Shown piece after piece: positions 18,397 through 27,785 of a DNA stretch of 64,000 bases; positions within the stretch are counted from its first letter, which is position 1, and every line of letters begins with the position of its first letter. The notes below the pieces were generated by a model. That model was not told the DNA's origin. It saw only the letters and a program-made list of their open reading frames with translations, and made no database searches. Both the position numbers and the translations under genes were made by a program. Origin of the DNA: Photobacterium sp. DA100 (GTDB lineage: Bacteria; Pseudomonadota; Gammaproteobacteria; Enterobacterales; Vibrionaceae); assembly GCF_029223585.1 (NCBI RefSeq), contig NZ_CP119423.1, forward strand, positions 124,001 to 188,000, in the 5' to 3' direction.

Positions 18397-18428
18397 CAAA
18401 AAAAGCCCAACCTGAAGTGTTGGGCTTT
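18397..18428 (-). terminator. Terminator after coaBC
   Basis: The stem AAAGCCCAAC / GTTGGGCTTT has a 7-base loop and is followed by seven U residues on the minus strand. It lies 46 bases past the coaBC stop. Confidence 0.88.
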
Positions 18429-18473
18429 ATATTTGATCTTATTCGGTTAATTCGTCAGCACCGGCGACAGGGA

Positions 18474-19691
18474 TTAATCTGGCTGCCCGGCTTTGAATAG
18501 GGTGACAATTTCGTCGACCAGTTGGGCACCCAGCGCCGCCTTGCTGGTTAGCGGCAGCGCCTTGTCACCGGCTGGCCAATAGAGGTGCAGGGCATTCTGG
18601 TCGCTGTTGAAGCCCTGGCCTTCGTTTGACACATCGTTGGCGCAGATCAGATCCAGGTGCTTGCGGGCCAGTTTGCCGCGGGCATATTGTTCGACGTCCT
18701 GGGTCTCGGCGGCAAAGCCGACGGTAAATGGGCGCTGGGTCTCCAGCGCGGCAACACTGGCGATAATATCCGGGTTTTTCACCAGGCGGATCACCATGTC
18801 ATCTTCGCCGTCTTTCTTTTTCACCTTCTGCGCGGCGATGTCCGCCGGGCGGAAATCGGCCACGGCAGCACAGCCGATGAAAATATCACTGGCTGGCGCA
18901 TGGTTCAGCGCGGCTTGGTGCATCTGCTCGGCGCTGGTGATATCGAGCCGGGTAACGCCCGGAGGCGTTGCCAAATTGGTCGGGCCGCTGATAAGGGTGA
19001 CGGCCGCACCGCGCTTGGCTGCGGCTTCGGCGATGGCGTAGCCCATTTTGCCGGAGCTGTGGTTGGTCAGGTAACGGACCGGATCAATTGCCTCGCGGGT
19101 TGGCCCCGCGGTAATGGTCAGCCTGAGCCCGTCCAGATCCGCTGGTTTGAAGAAATCTTCTGCCAGGTGAACCAGTTGCATCGGCTCAAGCATCCGGCCC
19201 GGGCCGACATCGCCACAGGCCTGCTCACCGCTGGCCGGACCCCAGATATGGCAACCGCGGCGGGCGAGGGTGGCAATGTTTTCCTGGGTCGCCACATGGC
19301 GGTACATCTGCTGGTTCATCGCTGGTGCAACGGCAACCGGGGCGTCGGTTGCCAGGCACAGGGTGGTCAGAAGGTCATTGCCCATGCCCGCGGCCATACG
19401 GGCGATCAGATCGGCGGTCGCCGGTGCCAGCAGAACCAAGTCGGCCCACTTGGCCAGCTCAATGTGCCCCATCGAGGCTTCCGCTGCGGGGTCGAGCAAG
19501 CTGTCGGAGACCGGCCTGCCGGATACCGCCTGCATGGTGAGCGGGGTAATGAACTCCTTGGCGGCCTTGGTCATGACCACCTGCACTTGCGCGCCGCGCT
19601 CAATCAGCCTGCGGGTGAGTTCTGCACATTTGTATGCAGCAATGCCGCCGCTGATCCCAAGGAGAATTTTTTTTCCTGCCAAAGTTTGCAT
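18474..19691 (-). CDS. coaBC: Bifunctional CoaBC (PPC decarboxylase / PPC synthetase)
   Basis: This 405-residue enzyme adds cysteine to 4'-phosphopantothenate (CoaB) and decarboxylates the product (CoaC) in coenzyme A synthesis. The CoaC flavoprotein half shows [39 protein letters not shown] and the active-site Cys segment [13 protein letters not shown]. The CoaB half begins near [20 protein letters not shown] and has [11 protein letters not shown] start it at MQTLAGKK (19691) because the upstream 18 codons are not family-like. It is transcribed away from radC, with a structured 120-base element between. Confidence 0.96.
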   Translation of the reverse strand: MQTLAGKKILLGISGGIAAYKCAELTRRLIERGAQVQVVMTKAAKEFITPLTMQAVSGRPVSDSLLDPAAEASMGHIELAKWADLVLLAPATADLIARMAAGMGNDLLTTLCLATDAPVAVAPAMNQQMYRHVATQENIATLARRGCHIWGPASGEQACGDVGPGRMLEPMQLVHLAEDFFKPADLDGLRLTITAGPTREAIDPVRYLTNHSSGKMGYAIAEAAAKRGAAVTLISGPTNLATPPGVTRLDITSAEQMHQAALNHAPASDIFIGCAAVADFRPADIAAQKVKKKDGEDDMVIRLVKNPDIIASVAALETQRPFTVGFAAETQDVEQYARGKLARKHLDLICANDVSNEGQGFNSDQNALHLYWPAGDKALPLTSKAALGAQLVDEIVTLFKAGQPD

Positions 19692-19760
19692 CTTATTGCC
19701 TGCTCTCGATATCCGGAATGTCAATGCGCCACACCTTACCACCAAAAATTGCTAGTCACC

Positions 19761-19881
19761 AAAAAAAGCCGGCTTCCTTGCTCGGGATCAAGTTTGTGCC
19801 GAGGGCTGGCCTCGTGACGAGGACGATTGCGAGCCAGTTGGCAGTTTGTGGCCGGGAGGTACAAGGCCGCCCGGCTTTTTT
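19761..19881. other. Foldable 120-nt intergenic element ending in terminator-like hairpin
   Basis: AAAAAAGCCGG (19762-19772) is exactly complementary to CCGGCTTTTTT (19871-19881), closing a 120-base domain. Inside are CTCGG/CCGAG (19781-19785 with 19799-19803) and CCTCG/CGAGG (19810-19814 with 19818-19822) inside CTGG/CCAG. A competing GCCGGG/CCCGGC hairpin (19851-19856 with 19870-19875) is followed by six T residues. It could be a terminated small RNA, a leader of radC or a degenerate mobile repeat. Confidence 0.5.
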
Positions 19882-19960
19882 GTGCGGGCGGCTGGAGATA
19901 CCGTGTTGCGCCTTGCCAAAGGCTGTATGGCTCGTTTAGCTAGGGCATCAGGAGGTGGAC

Positions 19961-20635
19961 ATGACACTCAAGTTACTACCGGTGCAGTCTCGGCCGAGGG
20001 AAAAATTACTCGAACGCGGTCCCGGCGCTCTGTCGGATGCCGAGTTGCTGGCCATTTTCTTGCGTACCGGTATTGCCGGGATGAACGCGATAGAGCTGGC
20101 TACCGAGCTGCTGGATCGGTTTGGCTCGCTGCGGGCGCTGCTGGCCGCCGATAAGGCCACGTTTTGCCAATACAAGGGATTGGGCCCGGCCAAGTATGCC
20201 CAGCTGCAGGCGGTGCTGGAAATGAACCTGCGCCACTTGGAAGAGACGCTCAAGAAGGAAGATGCGCTGACAAGTCCCTCTCATACAAGGCGCTACCTTA
20301 GTCATGTGCTGCGCGATCGTCCCCGCGAGGCGTTTTATATTTTGTTTCTCGACAACCAGCACAGGGTGCTCAGTGGCGAGGTACTTTTCGAGGGAACGAT
20401 CGATGCCGCGAGCATTTATCCGCGGGAAGTTGTAAAAAGATCACTAGAACTTAATGCAGCCGCGCTCATTTTAGCGCATAATCACCCGTCAGGCGTGGCA
20501 GAGCCAAGTCAGGCAGACCGCCGAATTACCCGCCGCATCAGTGATGCACTGGCGTTGGTGGATATTCGGGTTCTGGATCACTTTGTTGTCGGTGACGGAG
20601 AAATCACTTCTTTTGCAGAGCGGGGATGGTTATAA
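19961..20635 (+). CDS. radC: RadC/YicR family JAB-domain protein
   Basis: This 224-residue protein has an N-terminal helix-hairpin-helix region ([29 protein letters not shown]) and a C-terminal JAB/MPN metalloprotease-like domain with the zinc-binding pattern His173-x-His175 (AHNHPSG) and Asp186. The old DNA repair role of RadC is disputed, and the cellular function is unclear. The ATG at 19961 has AGGAGG 6 bases upstream; a GTG two codons earlier overlaps that element and is unlikely. The coaBC-radC-rpmB order is conserved in enteric bacteria. Confidence 0.93.
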   Translation: MTLKLLPVQSRPREKLLERGPGALSDAELLAIFLRTGIAGMNAIELATELLDRFGSLRALLAADKATFCQYKGLGPAKYAQLQAVLEMNLRHLEETLKKEDALTSPSHTRRYLSHVLRDRPREAFYILFLDNQHRVLSGEVLFEGTIDAASIYPREVVKRSLELNAAALILAHNHPSGVAEPSQADRRITRRISDALALVDIRVLDHFVVGDGEITSFAERGWL

Positions 20636-20681
20636 AATGGCCATTTTTTGCTTAAAAAGTTGAGAAAGGACTGCTCGGGAC

Positions 20682-20710
20682 TTGAGCAACTGGTTTTGAC
20701 TTAGTATAAT
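20682..20710 (+). promoter_or_regulatory. Sigma-70 promoter of rpmB-rpmG
   Basis: TTGAGC (20682-20687), a 17-base spacer and TATAAT (20705-20710) form a strong promoter. It gives an approximately 90-base leader that contains ATGTGA / TCACAT arms around 20736-20760, a possible small hairpin. Confidence 0.8.
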
Positions 20711-20808
20711 GCGCGACCTTTGATAGCTGTGGTTGTATGTGAGAATCATTTTTCACATTGAAATAGCCATGGTAGATATCGAGCTGAAACGATTTGGAGA
20801 AGACAGTA

Positions 20809-21045
20809 ATGTCCCGAGTATGCCAAGTAACTGGTAAGCGTCCTGTAACGGGTAACAACCGTTCACACGCACGTAATGCCACCAAGCGTCGTTTTCTGCC
20901 GAACCTGCAAACTCATCGTTTCTGGGTAGAAAGCGAAAAACGCTTCGTTAAACTACGCCTTTCTGCGAAAGGTATGCGTATCATTGATAAGAAAGGCATC
21001 GACGCCGTTCTTTCTGATATGCGTGCTCGCGGCGAGAACGTTTAA
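20809..21045 (+). CDS. rpmB: 50S ribosomal protein L28
   Basis: L28 is a 78-residue component of the large ribosomal subunit. The sequence [20 protein letters not shown] and [13 protein letters not shown] are diagnostic. The ATG at 20809 is preceded by GGAGAAGA; an in-frame start 5 codons upstream would destroy that element. It is co-transcribed with rpmG 13 bases downstream. Confidence 0.98.
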   Translation: MSRVCQVTGKRPVTGNNRSHARNATKRRFLPNLQTHRFWVESEKRFVKLRLSAKGMRIIDKKGIDAVLSDMRARGENV

Positions 21046-21058
21046 GAGGATTTGAACA

Positions 21059-21226
21059 ATGGCTAAAGGCATTCGTGAGAAGATCCGTCTAGTATCATCT
21101 GCTGGTACAGGCCACTTCTACACTACCGACAAAAACAAGCGTAACATGCCAGGCAAATTCGAGATCAAAAAATTTGATCCTGTAGTTCGCCAGCACGTTA
21201 TGTACAAAGAAGCAAAAATCAAGTAA
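21059..21226 (+). CDS. rpmG: 50S ribosomal protein L33
   Basis: L33 is encoded by 55 codons from [14 protein letters not shown] to EAKIK. It has the family segment [12 protein letters not shown] and the [11 protein letters not shown] tail. The gene lacks the four zinc-binding cysteines of some L33 paralogues (C-minus form). AGAGGA precedes the start. A strong terminator follows at 21248. Confidence 0.98.
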   Translation: MAKGIREKIRLVSSAGTGHFYTTDKNKRNMPGKFEIKKFDPVVRQHVMYKEAKIK

Positions 21227-21247
21227 TTGGTTAATCGCTTTTTTGAT

Positions 21248-21277
21248 AAAAACCCAGTTTTTTAACTGGGTTTTTTT
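21248..21277 (+). terminator. Terminator of rpmB-rpmG
   Basis: A 12-bp stem AAAAACCCAGTT / AACTGGGTTTTT closes a TTTT loop and is followed by further T residues. Confidence 0.92.
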
Positions 21278-21380
21278 ATACCTGCAATTTACGGTGGTGC
21301 TCCCGCCTATCCTAAATAACTGCAATCTCAAGGCCCGGGCGGTATAGTTGAGATATAACCAACTTTCATGGAGTAGCGTG

Positions 21381-21866
21381 ATGAGGCTGTCTCGTCGTGG
21401 CTGGAACAATGTCATTATTATCGCCGTGGTGTGCTTTATTGCTGTGGTACAGCTTCCGGAGCTCGTCAAGCAGCGCCTTGGCCATGAGCATTCGCCCCAA
21501 ACGCCGGCGGAAATGACGATGCTATTGCCTTCCGACTCGACCATAGAGCAGTTGCACTTACCCCATACCAGTGTTCATCAGCAGGCATTGGGTTGGCTAG
21601 CCAGTCCGCGGGTGGCGCTGCCGGCCGATTTGCTGATCAGCCACTGGCAGGCGCTGGGAGGAACCGCGGTCAGCGATGAGATGGTGGGTAAGCTCAAGCC
21701 AACCCTGCCGCCGCCTAGCAGTGTCGAAATTTGGCTGGCGGGGCGGGAAGAGCCGGTCAGGGTAACCGTCTACCAGCAGCCGCAATTTTGGCTATTGCAA
21801 AACTGGCAAGGGGAGTGGCTGGCAGTCTCGGTGGAAGAGGCCTATTTGTTCCCGCCGGTGTTATAG
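21381..21866 (+). CDS. Hypothetical membrane-anchored protein
   Basis: This 161-residue protein has a basic N-terminus ([10 protein letters not shown]) and one membrane helix at about residues 10-26 ([17 protein letters not shown]), followed by a mainly periplasmic-type domain of about 130 residues with a C-terminal stretch rich in Trp and Gln ([19 protein letters not shown]). It is most likely an inner-membrane-anchored periplasmic protein. I recognise no family beyond a probable conserved vibrio protein found in this rpmG-mutM position. The ATG at 21381 has GGAG 7 bases upstream. It may be co-expressed with mutM, 34 bases downstream. Confidence 0.75.
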   Translation: MRLSRRGWNNVIIIAVVCFIAVVQLPELVKQRLGHEHSPQTPAEMTMLLPSDSTIEQLHLPHTSVHQQALGWLASPRVALPADLLISHWQALGGTAVSDEMVGKLKPTLPPPSSVEIWLAGREEPVRVTVYQQPQFWLLQNWQGEWLAVSVEEAYLFPPVL

Positions 21867-21900
21867 TGGCGCTATAACTCTACCAATAGCAGAGAAAGTC

Positions 21901-22710
21901 ATGCCTGAATTACCTGAAGTCGAAGTCAGCCGGATGGGGATCGCCCCCCATGTGACCAACCAGACCGTGACCGAGATTGTGGTCCGTAACCCTAAGTTGC
22001 GCTGGCCGGTGCCTGAAGAGATCCGCCATATCGAAGGAGAGGTGATCCGCCGGGTAAGCCGCCGGGCCAAATACCTGATGCTTGAGACCGACGCGGGCTA
22101 CGCCATTATCCATCTCGGGATGTCGGGCAGCCTGCGGGTGTTACCGTCAGGGATCCCGCCGGAAAAACATGACCATGTCGATTTGTGCCTGTCCAGTGGC
22201 GAGGTCCTGCGCTACAACGATCCGCGCCGCTTTGGTGCCTGGCTGTGGCAGCCGGATCAGGGAGAGCACCCGGTCCTGGCCAAACTCGGCCCGGAGCCGC
22301 TTAGCGAGGGGTTTACCGCGGCGTACCTGCAAGAGAAGGCCAAAGGTAAACGCACCGCCGTGAAGCAGTTCATCATGGATAATCACGTGGTGGTCGGCGT
22401 CGGTAATATCTATGCCAATGAATCGCTGTTTGCCGCCGGGATCCACCCCAAGCGGGAGGCCGGCAAAATCTCCGCCCAGCGCCTTGCTTTGCTGGTCGAT
22501 GAAATCAAGTCGGTGCTGGCCTTTGCCATCGAGCAGGGTGGCACAACCCTGAAGGACTTCAAGAACGCTGACGGCAAGCCGGGGTATTTTGCCCAGGAGC
22601 TGCAGGTATATGGCAAGGGAGGGGAGCCGTGCCCGCGGTGTGACAAGCCCCTGAGCGAAGTAAAAATCGGCCAGCGGGCTACGGTATATTGCAGCGCTTG
22701 CCAGACCTAG
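21901..22710 (+). CDS. mutM: Formamidopyrimidine-DNA glycosylase MutM
   Basis: MutM (Fpg) excises 8-oxoguanine and formamidopyrimidines and cleaves the abasic site. The 269-residue protein begins [13 protein letters not shown], giving the catalytic N-terminal Pro and Glu. It has the H2TH region ([17 protein letters not shown]) and a C-terminal zinc finger with Cys pairs CPRC and CSAC separated by 16 residues. Length is standard. The start ATG is preceded by GAGAAAG. Confidence 0.97.
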   Translation: MPELPEVEVSRMGIAPHVTNQTVTEIVVRNPKLRWPVPEEIRHIEGEVIRRVSRRAKYLMLETDAGYAIIHLGMSGSLRVLPSGIPPEKHDHVDLCLSSGEVLRYNDPRRFGAWLWQPDQGEHPVLAKLGPEPLSEGFTAAYLQEKAKGKRTAVKQFIMDNHVVVGVGNIYANESLFAAGIHPKREAGKISAQRLALLVDEIKSVLAFAIEQGGTTLKDFKNADGKPGYFAQELQVYGKGGEPCPRCDKPLSEVKIGQRATVYCSACQT

Positions 22711-22834
22711 CCGGGTTGCATTTCTGTCGATGGCTGGCCCGGTGGGGACGCGGTTAAGGCTGGCTGAACCACCTTGTCAGTTTTATTGATGCGCCTTTTG
22801 CCCTGGGCCGCTACCGTCGCCTGCGTTTGGGTGC

Positions 22835-22873
22835 TATGATTTTTTTACGCATCGTTATCCTAAATTTGGATAA
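22835..22873 (+). promoter_or_regulatory. Possible -10 and leader palindrome before epimerase gene
   Basis: TATGAT at 22835-22840 is a plausible -10. TTATCC (22855-22860) and GGATAA (22868-22873) form an inverted repeat with a 7-base AT centre, placed between the likely start site and the ATG at 22901. Confidence 0.4.
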
Positions 22874-22900
22874 AGAGTACATTTTTTAAGGTCTAGATAG

Positions 22901-23908
22901 ATGAAGAAGTATTTGGTTACCGGCGCGGCCGGCTTTATCGGAAGTGCCGTGGTGGAGCGGTTGTGTGCCATGGGGCACGAGGTGGTCGGGATTGATAATC
23001 TCAATGACTACTACGAGGTGTCACTCAAGGACGCCCGGCTGGCCAGGATCACCCACCCGCACTTTACTTTCATTACCATGGATCTGGCAGACCGGGACGG
23101 GATCGCCAACCTGTTTGCCGAGCAGAAATTCGACCGGGTGATCCACCTGGCAGCCCAGGCCGGTGTGCGTTACTCGATCGACAACCCGATGGCGTATGCC
23201 GACAGCAACCTGGTGGGGCACCTGACTATCCTCGAAGGCTGCCGCCACCACAAGATTGAGCACTTGGTGTATGCCTCGTCCAGCTCGGTCTATGGCCTCA
23301 ACCAAAAAATGCCGTTTGATACTGCCGACAGTGTCGACCACCCGATTTCTCTGTATGCCGCGACCAAGAAGTCGAACGAGTTGATGGCGCATACCTATTC
23401 GCACCTTTACGGCGTGCCGACCACCGGCCTGCGCTTCTTTACTGTCTATGGTCCTTGGGGACGCCCGGATATGGCGCTGTTCAAGTTCACCAATGCGATT
23501 ATCGAGGGGCGTGAAATCGATGTGTACAACAACGGTGACATGCGCCGTGATTTCACCTACATCGATGATATTGTCGAGGGGATCATCCGTATTCAGGACG
23601 TGATCCCTGAAAAGACCCAGGACTGGACCGTCGAAGCCGGTACGCCGGCGACCAGCTCGGCACCTTACCGGGTTTATAACATCGGCCATGGCAGCCCGGT
23701 TAAACTGATGGATTTCATCGAGGCGCTGGAAGAGGCGTTGGGTATCGAGGCGAAGAAAAACTTCATGCCGATGCAGCCGGGCGATGTCTATGCTACCTAT
23801 GCAGACACAACCGATTTGTTCGATGCTACGGGCTACAAGCCGGCAGTGAAGGTGAAGGAAGGCGTGAAGGCATTTGTTGACTGGTACCGTGAGTACTACC
23901 AGCGTTGA
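22901..23908 (+). CDS. NAD-dependent UDP-sugar 4-epimerase (UDP-glucuronate epimerase-like)
   Basis: This 335-residue extended short-chain dehydrogenase resembles UDP-glucuronate 4-epimerases that supply UDP-galacturonate for surface polysaccharide. It has the NAD motif VTGAAGFIGSAV (residues 6-17), an acidic residue after beta-2 (GIDNLNDYYEVSLK, typical of this group), SSSSVYG, and the YAATKK catalytic Tyr-x3-Lys. The substrate segment is RFFTVYGPWGRPDMALFKF. Direct substrate proof is not in the sequence. It stands alone between mutM and coaD, just outside the LPS locus, and probably feeds it. Confidence 0.85.
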   Translation: MKKYLVTGAAGFIGSAVVERLCAMGHEVVGIDNLNDYYEVSLKDARLARITHPHFTFITMDLADRDGIANLFAEQKFDRVIHLAAQAGVRYSIDNPMAYADSNLVGHLTILEGCRHHKIEHLVYASSSSVYGLNQKMPFDTADSVDHPISLYAATKKSNELMAHTYSHLYGVPTTGLRFFTVYGPWGRPDMALFKFTNAIIEGREIDVYNNGDMRRDFTYIDDIVEGIIRIQDVIPEKTQDWTVEAGTPATSSAPYRVYNIGHGSPVKLMDFIEALEEALGIEAKKNFMPMQPGDVYATYADTTDLFDATGYKPAVKVKEGVKAFVDWYREYYQR

Positions 23909-23948
23909 GTGCCATTGTGGCCTTGGGCGCCGCCTGAATGAGGACTAA

Positions 23949-23976
23949 AAATAAGGAGGCGGTAGCCTCCTTATTT
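23949..23976. terminator. Bidirectional terminator between epimerase and coaD
   Basis: A 12-bp stem AAATAAGGAGGC / GCCTCCTTATTT with a GGTA loop separates the convergent genes. Confidence 0.85.
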
Positions 23977-23993
23977 GTATTTGCCTGTCGGTG

Positions 23994-24494
<501 letters not shown>

Positions 24495-24510
24495 TCAGTA
24501 ACAATCAAAA

Positions 24511-25548
24511 TTAAGAAATAAGTTGGTCCAAAATGGCCGTGACATCGTCCAGCTGGATGTCCTGCATCAGGGTATCGCCTTTGACCCGGGTTCCCCAAGG
24601 CAGCTCGGCCACCGGCTTGCCGTGCTGCTGCTCGGCATGTTGTTCATAGGCACTGGCGACATAGGCCAGGCTATTGTAGGGACCGGTGCGTTGCGGATTG
24701 CTGTGGGCATAGAGGCCGATCACCGGGGTCCCTTGGGTCGTTGCCAGGTGGGCCGGGCCGGTATCGGGGGCCACGACGACATCGGCGGCACCCAGTAGGG
24801 CCGTCAGCTGCTTGAGGCTGGTTTTTCCGATCAGATTGACCGGTGCATGCTGGCAGTGCTGGCTGATCGCCTCGCCCAGCGCGACTTCTCGCGGAGCTGG
24901 CGAGCCACACAATATGACCTGCATGCCTTTCCCTGAGGCATAGTCGGCAAGTTGGGCATAGCGCTCGGTTAGCCAGTTTCGCTCATCTTTGCTCGCGGCC
25001 GGTGAAATGATGAGGGTTGGCTTGCCGCCGATCTGCTGCGCGGCGAAAACTTTGTCATCGTCGCTTAGCGGGATATTCCACTGCGGGGCCTCGAAAGGGA
25101 CACCGAGGTAGCGGGCGAAGTCGGCGAAGTTATCCAGCACATGGAAGCTCTCGGTGTTAGGCAAATGGCGGTTGGTAAACAGCCATTGGCCCTCCTTGGT
25201 GCGGTTTTTGCCAAAGCCGATACGATACTTCGCTTTGATCCCGAGCGACAGGGCACTGGCGCGCAGGGCGGCCTGCATATGGAGCAGGGCATCAAATTTC
25301 TGGCCCTTGAGCGCCTGCCATACAGCTTTCATCCCGGCCCAGCCGGCTTTTTTGTCAAATACCACAACCTTGATGCCGGGTAGATCGCCGATCAGCTGGG
25401 CTTCGATTTTCCCGGCAACCCAAGTGATATCGGTTGACGGCCAGTGCGCCTGGATAGCCTGCACGACAGAGATGGCATGGCAGACATCACCGATGGCAGA
25501 GAGCCGGAGAATACAAATCGAGCGTGGCGGGGTGGTAAATAACGCCAT
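24511..25548 (-). CDS. Glycosyltransferase family 9 (LPS heptosyltransferase-like)
   Basis: The 345-residue GT-B protein matches the ADP-heptose:LPS heptosyltransferase family. It shows the N-terminal ILRLSAIGDVCHAISVVQAI segment with the conserved Gly-Asp, the LHMQAALRAS region, and the C-terminal nucleotide-sugar site VVAPDTGPAHLATTQGTPVIGLY. Family membership is clear, but whether it adds heptose I, II, III or another sugar cannot be told. The position beside coaD and kdkA fits inner-core assembly at the cytoplasmic face of the inner membrane. It is divergent from kdkA across 91 bases. Confidence 0.88.
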   Translation of the reverse strand: MALFTTPPRSICILRLSAIGDVCHAISVVQAIQAHWPSTDITWVAGKIEAQLIGDLPGIKVVVFDKKAGWAGMKAVWQALKGQKFDALLHMQAALRASALSLGIKAKYRIGFGKNRTKEGQWLFTNRHLPNTESFHVLDNFADFARYLGVPFEAPQWNIPLSDDDKVFAAQQIGGKPTLIISPAASKDERNWLTERYAQLADYASGKGMQVILCGSPAPREVALGEAISQHCQHAPVNLIGKTSLKQLTALLGAADVVVAPDTGPAHLATTQGTPVIGLYAHSNPQRTGPYNSLAYVASAYEQHAEQQHGKPVAELPWGTRVKGDTLMQDIQLDDVTAILDQLIS

Positions 25549-25639
25549 GGCAAAATCCTGTTAATCAATCAGAGATGAAATTATGCAGTTCAGGTAAGTG
25601 ATTGTAAAATACTCTGTCCCACAAGCTTGGAGATAAAGC

Positions 25640-26344
25640 GTGCAAGAAATAGCTAGCCGTAACCAGCGGATCTGGTTTGCCCCTGAATTATTGGCTGAAG
25701 ACCCACAACAATGCTTCGACCCGGCTTTTTGGCAGCAGCACAACTTGGTCATTGGTTCAGCCCAGGGCCGGGGGACGACCTGGTTTGTCAAAGGGACCCA
25801 TCTCGAGATGGCACTGCGCCACTATCGCCGCGGCGGGCTGTTTGGCAAGCTGGTAGAGGATGCATACTGGTTTGCCGGTTGGGAGAAAACCCGCTCGGCC
25901 GAGGAGTTCCGGCTGCTGGATAAGCTGGCCCGTGGCGGGGTTAGGGTGCCGCGCCCGGTAGCTGCCCGGGCGATCAAACACGGCCTGACCTACCGGGCTG
26001 ATCTGCTGGTTGAAAAAGTCCCGGAGGCGAAGGATTTGGTTGCTGTGCTGGAAAAAGACGCCTTGCCGGAGCAAAGCTGGCGCGCAATCGGGGCGATGGT
26101 CAGAAAGATGCACGAGCTCCAGGTTTGCCATACCGATCTCAACAGCCACAATATTTTGCTAGATAGCAAGGGGCAGGTCTGGCTGATCGATTTTGACAAG
26201 TGCTTTGAAAAAGGCGGGCAGGGGTGGAAAGAGGATAACCTGTCCCGCCTGCACCGCTCGTTTGTCAAAGAGCAGGGCAAGCGGGGGATCCATTTTGAGC
26301 CGCAATGCTGGCAGTGGCTACTGGACGGCTATCAGGCCAACTGA
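25640..26344 (+). CDS. kdkA: 3-deoxy-D-manno-octulosonic acid kinase KdkA
   Basis: KdkA phosphorylates the single Kdo residue of lipid A in bacteria with one Kdo, such as Vibrio and Haemophilus. The 234-residue kinase-like protein has GRGTTWFVK, the catalytic loop HTDLNSHNIL (Asp166, Asn171) and the metal-binding IDFDKC (Asp184). The start codon appears to be GTG at 25640 with TTGGAGA upstream. It converges with waaA with only 11 bases between stops and no visible terminator. The pairing with waaA implies a mono-Kdo phosphorylated inner core. Confidence 0.93.
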   Translation: MQEIASRNQRIWFAPELLAEDPQQCFDPAFWQQHNLVIGSAQGRGTTWFVKGTHLEMALRHYRRGGLFGKLVEDAYWFAGWEKTRSAEEFRLLDKLARGGVRVPRPVAARAIKHGLTYRADLLVEKVPEAKDLVAVLEKDALPEQSWRAIGAMVRKMHELQVCHTDLNSHNILLDSKGQVWLIDFDKCFEKGGQGWKEDNLSRLHRSFVKEQGKRGIHFEPQCWQWLLDGYQAN

Positions 26345-26355
26345 GGCGAGAGGCT

Positions 26356-27645
26356 TTAGTTTTTAGGCGTCAGCAGCTGGTCGACAACGTCCAGTGTTTT
26401 GGCCACTGCCCCTTGGTTTTGTCGCACCACCTCGATGGCCGCCTGGCCCATACGCCGGCACAGCGCGGGATCGCCGAGCAGGGCGACAAGGCGTAGGCCA
26501 ATCTGCTCGGCGCTGCCACAAACCTCAAGCGCGCCGGCACCTTCGAGCTGCTGGGTGATATCGGTAAAGTTGTAGTAGCTTGGGCCGGTTAGTACCGGCT
26601 TGGCCAGGGCGGCGGGCTCGAGCATATTGTGGCCGCCGACCTTGTCGCCAATCAAGCTGCCGCACATCACGGTAACATCTGCCGCGCCCATCAGTAGCAG
26701 CATTTCCCCCATGGTATCAGCCAGGTAGACATCGGTTGCGCCGTCGACGGCGTCTCCTGCAGTACGGCGAACGCAGGTGAGCTGCTGCGCGAGGCATAGC
26801 TCGGCAACGCTATCGAAGCGTTCCGGGTGGCGTGGCACCAAGATCAGCAGGCAGTCAGGGTGCTGCTTTTTCACCGCCTTGAAGGCCGCGAGGATTTGCT
26901 CGTCCTCCCCCTTGTGGGTACTGGCGGCAATCCATACCGGTCGCGTTTCACCCAACTGCTGGCGAAGCTGCTGGGATTGCGTCAGCAGGTCGGGCTCGAC
27001 CTGGATATCGAACTTAACTGAGCCGGTCACACTAAGCCGCTCGGCAGGGATCCCCAGGCGAGCAAAACGCTCGGCGTCGTCCTGGTGCAGGCACAGAAGG
27101 TGGTCGAGGTTGGGCGCGATCATATTGAACACGGGTTGGAATTTGGCATAACGCCTGGCAGAGCGCGCTGACAAGCGGGCATTCATGACAATCACCGGAA
27201 CCCCGACTTGGTGGACCGTCGCCAGGGTGTTGGGCCACAGCTCGGTTTCCATGATCAGCAGAGCCGCTGGATTGACGGCCTTCAGGAATCCCCGCACGCA
27301 CCAGGCAAAGTCAATCGGCATGTAGCGGTGCTCGACCAACTCGCCCAGTTTGGCGATTTGCTCGGCCCCGGTGCTGGTGGTCGTGGTGACCACGATGCGC
27401 TGATCGGGATTTTTCGCCTTGATGGCCTTGATCACCGGAATCGCGGCAATCGACTCACCGACAGATACCGCATGGATCCAAATCGGCTGGGCTGCTTTTG
27501 TGTCCGGCAGCGAGGGCGTAAAGCCGAAATGCTCTTTCCAGCGCGGGCCGAAGGCCGGTTTGTTGGGGCGGCGGCGGTAGAGGCCGAAGAGCAGCAGCGG
27601 GGATAAGGCGGCCAGCAGCAAGGTGTACAGGGCTCGGATAAACAT
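26356..27645 (-). CDS. waaA: 3-deoxy-D-manno-octulosonic acid transferase WaaA
   Basis: WaaA transfers Kdo from CMP-Kdo to lipid IVA. The 429-residue protein has an N-terminal membrane anchor (IRALYTLLLAALSPLLLFGL), the GT30 segment HAVSVGES with Glu64, TTTTSTGAEQ, and the C-terminal GT-B part with GDKVGGHNMLEPAALAKPVLTG. In kinase-bearing relatives WaaA adds one Kdo, which agrees with adjacent kdkA. The upstream spacer (27646-27785) is shared with the divergent 27786 gene. Confidence 0.95.
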   Translation of the reverse strand: MFIRALYTLLLAALSPLLLFGLYRRRPNKPAFGPRWKEHFGFTPSLPDTKAAQPIWIHAVSVGESIAAIPVIKAIKAKNPDQRIVVTTTTSTGAEQIAKLGELVEHRYMPIDFAWCVRGFLKAVNPAALLIMETELWPNTLATVHQVGVPVIVMNARLSARSARRYAKFQPVFNMIAPNLDHLLCLHQDDAERFARLGIPAERLSVTGSVKFDIQVEPDLLTQSQQLRQQLGETRPVWIAASTHKGEDEQILAAFKAVKKQHPDCLLILVPRHPERFDSVAELCLAQQLTCVRRTAGDAVDGATDVYLADTMGEMLLLMGAADVTVMCGSLIGDKVGGHNMLEPAALAKPVLTGPSYYNFTDITQQLEGAGALEVCGSAEQIGLRLVALLGDPALCRRMGQAAIEVVRQNQGAVAKTLDVVDQLLTPKN

Positions 27646-27785
27646 ACAATAGGTTAGGGTTTTGGGTTATCGGCTCATTATAACGCTATCTTGTGTCGAT
27701 AACAGGCAGGGAAATTTCCCAACACTGCTTATGATTGCGATAGAATGCACAGTAATTTTTGTAAATTGACGCCGAGGGTGGAGCC

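Noticed and set aside
18657..19817. 386-codon open frame opposite coaBC
   Set aside because: Antisense shadow of a firmly identified gene.
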